Origin: Methanobacteriota archaeon | GTDB lineage: Archaea; Thermoplasmatota; Poseidoniia; Poseidoniales; Poseidoniaceae | NCBI GenBank assembly: GCA_002731395.1 | Contig: PCBQ01000074.1 | Span: 1 to 7,468, forward strand | Direction of reading: 5' to 3' | Length of the DNA stretch: 7,468 bases | Shown here: positions 1-6,247 of the stretch, one piece after another | How positions within the stretch are numbered: position 1 is the first letter of the stretch | Layout of the letters: the number at the start of each line of letters is the position of its first letter | Translations under genes and position numbers: made by a program | The notes under the pieces: generated by a model | Told to the model about the DNA's origin: nothing | Database searches by the model: none | What the model saw: the letters and a program-made list of their open reading frames with translations, nothing else

Positions 1-2693
1 AAGACGCTCGTGGTTCCGCGGCTGTCGAAGGGCGCGGTGTTTTCCGAGCCCACGTAGAAGTTCACGCTCGGCACGTAGGTGGCGCTGAGGTTGTGCGAGC
101 CGCGTTCGAAGGTTTGCCCGAGGCTGATGGTGGCCGTCCAAGCACCTCCAACGCCCACGGTTCCACCTGTAACGGTGAAGCCCACAGGCTGACCGTTGAT
201 GGCGAAGAGCACGTTGGCCGGCAGCACGCTGCCGTCACGGTTCTCCAAGCCCGAGCCGTTGTCGCTTTGCACCGTCCCGGTGACGTTGAAACTCGATCCC
301 GACGTTGGGTTGGCCGTGATGGTGTCGATGAGCATCACGGTGGTTGAACGCACCGTGACCGTGCTGAGGTTGGCCCGGTCGGAGAGCAGATCGAAGCTTC
401 CATTGTAATGGAACTCAACGGTGATGATGCCCAGAGGATGGTTGAGGTCGAACAGGAAGCTCGTGTTGGCAAAGCCTTCTGGGTTCGTTTGGACCTCGGT
501 GTGCCACGTCTCGTGCACCTTCACGGCCACCGTTTCTCCACCGAGCGGGGTGAACAGGTCGCTGGCTTCCACGAGTTGGGCGCTGAGGTTCACGCTTCGA
601 CCGCGGTTGATGATGACCGCATTGCGGGGCTGCAGTTGCTCGAAATCGGTCACGCCTTGCACCAGCATGCCGGTGGTCGTGTTCGAGGGCAGGTAGAAGG
701 GTGAAGAGTCCTCGATGACCTGCACCACGAGCGTGCGGTTGCCGCGCGTGGTGCCGTCCTTCAGCGCGTCGCTGCTCAAGGAGAGGTTGAAACTCCCGTT
801 GGCTGCCGTCTGGGCTCCGGTAACGAGCAACTCACCGGGCTCATCGTCCCAATGTGCTTCCAGCTTGAGCAGCCCGTTGATGGGACGCGTGTTGTCGTCC
901 GCGTCGAGCACCCGTCCGAGCACGTTGAAGGTGCTGTCTGCAGCAACCACAGTGGGGGCCACGTCAATGACGACGACCGATTCCGCCTGCACCGTGGTGT
1001 TCACGATGCTGGTGTTGCCGGTGTGACGGCGGTTGCCAGGAGCGAGCGGGTCGGTGACGTCGTCCGCCACCACGACACCAATGTCGTAGTATCCCGGTCC
1101 GATGGTGTTGGCCGTCCACTGCAGGGTGGCATTGCCGTCAAACAGCGTTTGCGCGGTGCCCAGTGAGGTGTTGGCGCCGTTCCAATCCAGGAACCACTCA
1201 ACGGTGGCGCCCTCGAGATCCGAACCGTCCGCAATATCGGTGATGCGCGCGCGAAGGTCGATGGTGTCCCCGACGAGCACCTGGATTCGTTCCAATTCTG
1301 GAGTCACGATGACTTCCGACTCGATCCCCCAATCCAGCGAAATGCCGGTTGGCGGCCCTTGCGGACCGTTCGGCTCCACGAAGGTGTAGTAGGGTCCGCC
1401 CTCGGGCGCAAAGGCTTGGAAATCAGCGAGCAATTGGACTTCATACACACCACCTGCGAACACCGTGGGCGCGGTCACGTTGAACGAGAATTCACCCGTG
1501 CTGGTGTTCAGGCTCCCCAAAGCAAGGTCCACGGGGCCTTCGGCGGTGGCCATGAGGATGGACAGCGCTGAACCGTTGTTCAGGACACGGTCGCCATAGA
1601 CCGCATCGGACAAGTTGCCGAAGAAGCGGGTGCTGTTGCCGATGTGCACCCAGTCGTCGGCGACCGTGAAATTCCAGCTGATTTCAGCCATCACCCGCAG
1701 GGTGCTGTTCCACGTGCTGGGCACATAATCTTCAGATCCACCAAAGGCGATGGCCAGCGGGTAATCGCCCGCCCTCAGGGTCGCGTCAAGGGTCCACGTG
1801 GGACTGATTTGGTTGGACAACGGATCGACCACGCTGGTGGCCTGTGAGCCGTTGAAGAGGACGTCAAAAGTCCCGAGCATGACGATACCGACGCCGTTTC
1901 CGAGGTGGTCAACCACCTGGAACTGCGTGTTGGTGGCCTCGCCGCGGAGTTGCGATTCCGAAATCATCGTGTAATTGTAGACGCCGCGCAGCCGGTAAGG
2001 CGCGTTGTCGGACAGGTTCTCAATGTCCGTGGTGGGCAGCGTTGCAGGGAAAAAGCGCAGGCGCGGTTCGACCTCGCCTGCCGCGATCGGTGTGGCGCTG
2101 GCGTTGAGGGTGTGTCGGACGTTGAACAGACCGTTGACGCTCACGTTGAACACGTCAACCCAACCGCCGCCGCTCTCCACGTCACGCAACGAGAGCACGA
2201 GCGAACCGCTCATCGCCGCGGGTGCGAGACCAAAGGAGACCACCGTTCCATTGACCCAAATGTCGTCACCAAGATCGAGCACGCTCTTGTTTGTCCCTGG
2301 ACCTTCGAGCGTGGCCGTCAGGTTGGGTGCGTCACGGACATCGAGCACAATACCCATGGTTGAAGGACGCAGGTGAACATCGCCCGTGATGGGAACGCTG
2401 GTGTCCGTCCACCCATCAAATCCAATCAGAGCTGAGATGTTGGTCTTGGTTTCAAACTCGTCCAACGTGAGGTCAAAGACCCAGCTGCCATCGGGATTCA
2501 CCGGGGTTGTGAGGTTGACGGAACCGTTGACCGAGGAGGTAAATGAGAGCCAAACCTGGAGTCCGTCAAGGTTCTCAAACACCCCACCTGGAACCGTTTC
2601 GGCCTGCAGGAGACCGCTGATCTCGGTCGTGGCTCCTGCACCGACGATGGGCGCGTTGATGGCCGTGGGACTTTGGTGGGTCAGGGTGGTGTT
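1..2693 (-). other. Ig-like beta-sandwich array (about eight units, continues off the edge)
   Basis: From residue about 1160 to 2056 the protein is a run of roughly 95-120-residue beta-rich units. Approximate units are 1165-1275, 1280-1400, 1402-1495, 1497-1615, 1620-1735, 1737-1836, 1840-1940 and 1941 to the edge. Recurrent features are a strand of the type FNVTGTVQ, VNGTVVS or FNVLGRVLD (an early strand ending in G-x-V), a late turn N/D-G-[SN]-[FWA] (PDGSWVFDL, ANGSFNLSL, GNATLQWTA), and a penultimate strand leading into Y-x-[PG]-S. This matches bacterial and archaeal Big/MG2-like surface domains. There is no cysteine in the whole array and about 39 NxS/T sequons. Unit borders are estimated by eye. 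Confidence 0.72.
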
Positions 2694-5600
2694 GTCCGAG
2701 ACGTTGATGACCGCCTCAAACGGTATGCCACCGTTGGCCACGTAGCCTTGTTCGACGTGTTGAATCACAATGCCCGCAAAACCGGGGGCGATGGGCTGGG
2801 GCGGAATGCCACTGAAGTTGAAATTCCCGTCCGCGTCGGTGAACGCCAAGCCAACTTGACGGTCGGGCGTGCCGGCGATACCGGGCACGTTGCCGACTTC
2901 TCCGATGGGGACAAAGAAAGCCACCAGCGGCTGGTCGGTGACCGGTGTCGCGTTCTCGGCGTAGCGCAACTGGCCGCTGACGTTGAACCAGGTCTGGCCG
3001 TTGCGCTCCCAGCTGAGCGGTGAGAGGGATTGGTTGACGATCTCCAACGCTTCGGCGTCGGGACACGCCTCGAAGGGCACCCAACCGAGGTCGGTGTTCC
3101 CGTTTGCGGCGTCCTGCTGCAGGTGGACCTCCGCCCACGAGGTCCGGTCGTCGTTGGTCACCGCGTACCCGTTGCCGGTCCACGTGCCTCCGGCGAAGCC
3201 AGACACTGACCGAGCAGGAAGGCCGGCCAAGCGGGCCATCGTCACGAAGGTGGTGGTGTATTCCTGGCATGTTCCCTCATTGGCGATTTCAAGGAGGTGA
3301 ACCGCCATGTCTTGGTCACCGGGCAAGCCTGAGCCGTTGTAATTCCGCTTGAACTCGGTCGTGGCGTTCCCCTCACGGAGGAAGGTTGCGATGGCGTCGG
3401 CCGTGCTCCACGCGTCGGACGCGCCGGACTGGCTGACCACGGCCTCGGTGATGTTCAAAGCGATGGACCATGGGTTGCTGCGGTTCGACAAACGATCGTC
3501 GAGTTGCAGCGCATAGGTGTCGCTCTGGTTGGCGATGGTCGTGGAGGCAAGGGTGTCCCAATCGAACCAATACTCGGGTGCAAGGGCGATGAGGCTCTGC
3601 AGGAATCCAGCCTCCACCGTGACGATGAAGGTGTCATTCGTGCGGCTGAGTTCTGCCGTAGCGTCCGCCCAAAAGGAGTGATTGATCGTCGAGAGAGGCA
3701 GCGGTACAGCCGTCCCGATGAGGTCGGTGTTGTACTGCACGTTCCACGTGACTGTGCTGTTGCTGAATCCGAGGTCGGCCATGCCGGACAGGTTCTCGAT
3801 GTTCGGGAACATTTCGTTGCTCGGGTGAACCGTTGCGATGTGGGCGTAGGTCGAACCTGTGGGGAAATCGTTGGTCACCTGGCGCCATCGGTGCACCTGG
3901 TCAAGGTCAACGGTCCCGCTGGTGTTGTTGGCCCAGAAGAGCACCTGTGCTTGTGGGAAATCGTCGGAGGGGTCCAGCGGGTCTTGGGGTGCGCCAACGC
4001 AGCCCGTAGCCCAGAAGTTTGCAGGACATTCGACGCCGTCGCTAACCCCACCACCGTCGGTGTCGGGGTTACGCCAGTCCGTGCCGGTCAGGTTCTCGAA
4101 AGCGTCGGGGATGCCGTCGCCATCGAAATCGTCAGGCAGCACGTCGTCGGACGGATCGTTCTCCGGGTTCGTGCCGTCAAAGTACTCGTCCAAGTCACCC
4201 ACGCCGCCAGAATCCGTGTCAAATTGTGTGGAATCGGTGACCCAAACGTCCGAGGAACCGTTCAGGATGCCGATGCTGTCCAGCGCACAGCCCGTGGAGT
4301 TCTCGAAGTAGGTGTTCAGGCCGTCACCGTCGGGGTCGAGCGCGTTGATGCACGGATCCAACGGGTCCGTGTTGTCGCGCACCACCTCGTCGAAGTCGTT
4401 CACGCCGTCGTTGTCTGTGTCGGCCAAGGTCGGGTTGGAGAACCAACCGAACACGCCGAGCAATTCCTGCCAATCGGCCAAACCGTCCGCATCAGAATCG
4501 GTGTAGTCGTCGTCGCAGTACTGACGTGTGCTGCTGATCGTGCCGTCCAAGGTGGCCTGCGTGTGGCAGAAGGAGCCGTTGCGGTTCGCCACGTCCGTCG
4601 TGGTTGCAGGTGGCGCGAGGTTCACGCCAACGAGCACGTTGTTGATCGTCGCGCCGTAGGCAAAGGACGTCCATGTGCCAGAGACATTGTACCACCCCGT
4701 GCCCCCGTCAGGGTTGAAACCCGAAGCATCGGCCAACGTCAGGCGATTGACGCCGTTCCAATTGGTCGCGGTCGTGACGAAGTTCACGAGCGAATCGCAT
4801 GGATCCGTGCCGTGTGAGACGTTGCGCTCATCACCGTCGTTGACACCACCGGAGTCGGTGTCTGCGATGTCCCAGGCGGTGCAGGAGAGGTTCTCTTCCC
4901 AGTTTTGGATGCCGTCGTTGTCCGCATCGCCAGCGTCTTCACGGCGCGTCGGGTCGGTCTCACCGGCATCGACGAGGCCGTTGCCGTTGGCGTCTTCCTC
5001 TCCGTCGTCAAAGGCGTCGCCGTCGGTGTTGTTATCGCGCGGGTCGCTGGCTTGGGCGGGCTCACCGTAAGCGGCGTTGACCTCAACGCCGTCGCTCAGG
5101 CCGTCGCCATCGGTGTCGAACGCGGTCGGGTCGGTCAAGAGGGTGAACGCTTCGTACGAGTCGTTCAGTCCGTCACCGTCTGAGTCCGCATTGGTCGGAT
5201 TCGTCGAAGTAATCCCGTCCACTTCAGCGGTGAGGGTGGCGCACCCGCCCGGGCCAATGCCGCTGACAGGGTCACACGGCGTGATGGTCTCGGTGGGGGT
5301 GCCGGGTTCTGGTCGGAAACACGGAGACGAACCGCAGTTGGTCGTCCATGAGGGGTTGATGTATTCGAACAGGTTTGGCAACCCGTCGTTGTCCGGGTCA
5401 CCGTTCGGTCCGTCGTCGTTCGAAGCCGATGTGGCGTTGAGGCCGTAGGAGACTTCCCAACCGTCGGGCATGCCGTCACCGTCGGTGTCGTAGCCCCGGC
5501 GGTCTTCGTCGATCAGGCCATCGCCGTCGTCGTCGTCGCTCAGGCAATCCGCATCGCCGTCACCGTCGCTGTCTGCACCGTCCACGGCACCGTCTTTGTC

Positions 5601-6170
5601 GTTGTCAAAACCGTCCGCGCAGATGTTGCCCACAGGGTCTTCGTCGCACAGGATGGTTGACCCGGTCCCGTCGCTGCCGGTCGCACCGCACGCGGGCGGG
5701 TTGAACTGCATGGCATGCTCTTCGGACCAATCGTTGGTGGGCACGGTGCCGTTCCACCAGACGCCGTTGTCGAGCACGGCAGGGGTGGTGGCGATGTCCC
5801 AACCGGTGGGCATCAGGTAGGTGTACTCCTGAAGGTTCGACATACCGTCGCCGTCAGGATCCCCGACCGCGCCGTCCCCGAAGGAGGACGAGAGCGGGTC
5901 GAGGCCGTGCATCCACTCCCAGCCGTCAGGCAATCCGTCGTTGTCGGAATCCGGGTCGTTGGGAGAGGTGTTGATCAGGTATTCCAGACCGTAGGTCAGG
6001 CCGTCACCGTCAGCATCGGAAGCAGCAGAGACTTCCTCGGACACCAAATCGATGCCTGCGAACAAGGACAAGAGCATGAGCAGGGTCAGTCCAAGGGCGC
6101 GACGGCGCACCCCTGATTCGACAGACTGGGACGAAGCCGCACGCCGCTGAGACAGCATCTGCCCTGACAT
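1..6170 (-). CDS. Giant secreted surface protein: calcium-type repeats, transglutaminase-like domain, Ig-like array (3' partial)
   Basis: One frame is open for 2056 codons from the ATG at 6170 to the left window edge; I read every codon and met no stop. The ATG is chosen because a signal peptide follows at once and an in-frame stop lies 25 bases upstream (6195-6197). A TTG at 6179 and Met5 are alternative starts. Order of parts: signal peptide 1-50, about 20 aspartate loops 52-716, TgpA-like ectodomain with transglutaminase core about 740-1040, a carboxypeptidase-regulatory-like domain about 1060-1145, then about eight Ig-like units to the edge. About 60 NxS/T sequons and no cysteine after residue 1036 fit an exported glycoprotein. 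It follows another envelope gene after 77 bases. The C-terminus, and so the way it is anchored, is outside the window. Its exact role is unknown; a surface adhesin, matrix or envelope-remodelling protein is inferred. Confidence 0.93.
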   Translation of the reverse strand, partial: MSGQMLSQRRAASSQSVESGVRRRALGLTLLMLLSLFAGIDLVSEEVSAASDADGDGLTYGLEYLINTSPNDPDSDNDGLPDGWEWMHGLDPLSSSFGDGAVGDPDGDGMSNLQEYTYLMPTGWDIATTPAVLDNGVWWNGTVPTNDWSEEHAMQFNPPACGATGSDGTGSTILCDEDPVGNICADGFDNDKDGAVDGADSDGDGDADCLSDDDDGDGLIDEDRRGYDTDGDGMPDGWEVSYGLNATSASNDDGPNGDPDNDGLPNLFEYINPSWTTNCGSSPCFRPEPGTPTETITPCDPVSGIGPGGCATLTAEVDGITSTNPTNADSDGDGLNDSYEAFTLLTDPTAFDTDGDGLSDGVEVNAAYGEPAQASDPRDNNTDGDAFDDGEEDANGNGLVDAGETDPTRREDAGDADNDGIQNWEENLSCTAWDIADTDSGGVNDGDERNVSHGTDPCDSLVNFVTTATNWNGVNRLTLADASGFNPDGGTGWYNVSGTWTSFAYGATINNVLVGVNLAPPATTTDVANRNGSFCHTQATLDGTISSTRQYCDDDYTDSDADGLADWQELLGVFGWFSNPTLADTDNDGVNDFDEVVRDNTDPLDPCINALDPDGDGLNTYFENSTGCALDSIGILNGSSDVWVTDSTQFDTDSGGVGDLDEYFDGTNPENDPSDDVLPDDFDGDGIPDAFENLTGTDWRNPDTDGGGVSDGVECPANFWATGCVGAPQDPLDPSDDFPQAQVLFWANNTSGTVDLDQVHRWRQVTNDFPTGSTYAHIATVHPSNEMFPNIENLSGMADLGFSNSTVTWNVQYNTDLIGTAVPLPLSTINHSFWADATAELSRTNDTFIVTVEAGFLQSLIALAPEYWFDWDTLASTTIANQSDTYALQLDDRLSNRSNPWSIALNITEAVVSQSGASDAWSTADAIATFLREGNATTEFKRNYNGSGLPGDQDMAVHLLEIANEGTCQEYTTTFVTMARLAGLPARSVSGFAGGTWTGNGYAVTNDDRTSWAEVHLQQDAANGNTDLGWVPFEACPDAEALEIVNQSLSPLSWERNGQTWFNVSGQLRYAENATPVTDQPLVAFFVPIGEVGNVPGIAGTPDRQVGLAFTDADGNFNFSGIPPQPIAPGFAGIVIQHVEQGYVANGGIPFEAVINVSDNTTLTHQSPTAINAPIVGAGATTEISGLLQAETVPGGVFENLDGLQVWLSFTSSVNGSVNLTTPVNPDGSWVFDLTLDEFETKTNISALIGFDGWTDTSVPITGDVHLRPSTMGIVLDVRDAPNLTATLEGPGTNKSVLDLGDDIWVNGTVVSFGLAPAAMSGSLVLSLRDVESGGGWVDVFNVSVNGLFNVRHTLNASATPIAAGEVEPRLRFFPATLPTTDIENLSDNAPYRLRGVYNYTMISESQLRGEATNTQFQVVDHLGNGVGIVMLGTFDVLFNGSQATSVVDPLSNQISPTWTLDATLRAGDYPLAIAFGGSEDYVPSTWNSTLRVMAEISWNFTVADDWVHIGNSTRFFGNLSDAVYGDRVLNNGSALSILMATAEGPVDLALGSLNTSTGEFSFNVTAPTVFAGGVYEVQLLADFQAFAPEGGPYYTFVEPNGPQGPPTGISLDWGIESEVIVTPELERIQVLVGDTIDLRARITDIADGSDLEGATVEWFLDWNGANTSLGTAQTLFDGNATLQWTANTIGPGYYDIGVVVADDVTDPLAPGNRRHTGNTSIVNTTVQAESVVVIDVAPTVVAADSTFNVLGRVLDADDNTRPINGLLKLEAHWDDEPGELLVTGAQTAANGSFNLSLSSDALKDGTTRGNRTLVVQVIEDSSPFYLPSNTTTGMLVQGVTDFEQLQPRNAVIINRGRSVNLSAQLVEASDLFTPLGGETVAVKVHETWHTEVQTNPEGFANTSFLFDLNHPLGIITVEFHYNGSFDLLSDRANLSTVTVRSTTVMLIDTITANPTSGSSFNVTGTVQSDNGSGLENRDGSVLPANVLFAINGQPVGFTVTGGTVGVGGAWTATISLGQTFERGSHNLSATYVPSVNFYVGSENTAPFDSRGTTSV
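2736..2993 (-). other. Carboxypeptidase-regulatory / CNA-B-like beta domain
   Basis: Residues about 1060-1145 begin with TWFNVSGQLRYAENATPVTDQ and include VGLAFTDADGNFNFSGIPP at 1105-1123, then PGFAGIVIQHVEQGYVANGG. The v-x-G-x-v ... T-D-x-x-G-x-F-x-f order is the hallmark of prealbumin-like carboxypeptidase regulatory domains and CNA-B modules, which act as structural stalk or adhesion units in surface proteins. The TDADGNF turn is the most diagnostic piece. It sits directly after the transglutaminase core and before the Ig-like array, so it probably serves as a spacer. Confidence 0.65.
3057..3953 (-). other. TgpA-like ectodomain with transglutaminase core, catalytic His and Asp positions altered
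   Basis: Residues about 740-1038 resemble the extracellular part of TgpA/DUF3488-type transglutaminase proteins. A pre-domain has HRWRQVTNDFPTGSTY at 760-775, like the family's YWR..YD.YtG.gW. A helical lead-in follows (TYALQLDDRLSN at 885-896, then ADAIATFLREGN at 924-935). The core is GTCQEYTTTFVTMARLAGLPA (966 on) with nucleophile Cys968. It continues GYAVTNDDRTSWAEVHL (1001-1017) and LGWVPFEACPD (1028-1038). Aligned to the family's HAWvEVyl and GWvpfDpT, the histidine position is Thr1010 and the aspartate position is Glu1034. Glu at the latter is common in relatives (FEPTP); Thr for His is not. His1016 lies six residues later and might substitute. The fold assignment is strong; enzymatic activity is doubtful. 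Confidence 0.82.
4023..6017 (-). repeat. Thrombospondin type 3-like aspartate repeats (about 20 loops)
   Basis: Residues 52-716 carry repeated loops of the form DxDxDG followed by [LIMV]xDxxE or GLPDGWE. Examples are DSDNDGLPDGWE (from residue 74), DTDGDGMPDGWE (228), DTDGDGLSDGVE (352), DTDNDGVNDFDE (584) and DFDGDGIPDAFE (681). This is the calcium-binding TSP3 / EF-hand-like loop family, which typically stiffens extracellular stalks when calcium is bound. A subset carries Gly in place of the third loop Asp (DTDSGG at 437 and 651, DTDGGG at 703). The region holds 16 cysteines, an even number, so disulfides are plausible. Calcium binding is inferred from the family. The DNA repeats themselves are imperfect and reflect the coding pattern. 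Confidence 0.88.
4515..4799 (-). other. Non-repeat insert within the aspartate repeat region
   Basis: Residues 458-552 contain no DxDxDG loops, whereas these recur every 20-50 residues on both sides. The stretch is rich in Thr, Asn, Gly and aromatic residues (for example GGTGWYNVSGTW at about 488-499), is bounded by Cys458 and Cys552, and has a further Cys at 535. It looks like a small independent beta-rich module spliced between two loops. I do not recognise a family for it. The cysteines near both ends suggest a disulfide-closed unit, which is inference. Confidence 0.55.
6021..6170 (-). other. Signal peptide of the giant protein
   Basis: Residues 1-50 show the three-part plan of a Sec signal. 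The n-region is long and basic, with Arg9-Arg10 and Arg22-24. The hydrophobic core at about 25-40 runs ALGLTLLMLLSLFAG. A polar stretch then ends in VSAAS. Cleavage after Ala49 or Ala50 would put the first calcium-type loop (DADGDG, from residue 52) right at the mature N-terminus. The twin arginines are not followed by a clear Tat consensus, so Sec export is the better reading. The exact cleavage site is not certain. Confidence 0.85.
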
Positions 6171-6247
6171 GCTTCTCAAGGCGGTTCCGGCGCCTCATAA
6201 GGGGAATGGTGCGCTGTTCAGACAACGCGGCGAGCGGGACCCAATGT
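6171..6247. other. Intergenic gap between the two genes
   Basis: These 77 bases separate the TGA of the upstream gene from the ATG at 6170. On the minus strand I see no convincing archaeal TATA box; the closest AT-rich point is CTTATGAG at 6194-6201, a poor match. There is no Shine-Dalgarno GGAGG-like stretch before the ATG (the bases just upstream are TTGAGAAGC). No T-run typical of a terminator follows the upstream stop. A small hairpin lies just before the start codon (listed separately). The gap could be an operon junction or carry an unrecognised promoter. Confidence 0.7.
6178..6196 (-). other. Small hairpin just upstream of the giant gene's start
   Basis: Read on the minus strand, GAGGCG (6196-6191) can pair with CGCCTT (6183-6178) around a seven-base loop, giving six pairs including one G-U wobble. 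The stem ends seven bases before the ATG at 6170. There is no T-run after it, so it is not a standard terminator. In a GC-rich genome such a stem can arise by chance. If real it could affect start-site access. Confidence 0.3.

Noticed and set aside
2716..3270. A 184-codon minus-strand frame overlapping the transglutaminase core in another frame.
   Set aside because: It is Arg/His/Pro-rich out-of-frame sequence, whereas the accepted frame carries the transglutaminase motifs over the same bases.
3504..4817. A long plus-strand open frame of 437 codons opposite the aspartate repeats and TgpA-like region.
   Set aside because: It is antisense to a well-supported gene. GC-rich codons of Asp, Gly, Asn and Val on the minus strand (GAC, GGT, AAC, GTG) read as stop-free Val/Ala/Arg-rich sequence on the plus strand. 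The translation is low in complexity, has no recognisable domain and has no start signal.
5522..5540. A GTC trinucleotide run that looks like a microsatellite.
   Set aside because: It is short and encodes the consecutive Asp residues (212-215) of a calcium-type loop in the accepted frame.
4023..6017. Repeated DNA words such as CCGTCACCGTCGGTGTCG suggesting a CRISPR or tandem DNA repeat array.
   Set aside because: Copies are irregularly spaced, diverged at third codon positions, and all encode the DTDGDG-type protein loop, so the repetition is at the protein level.
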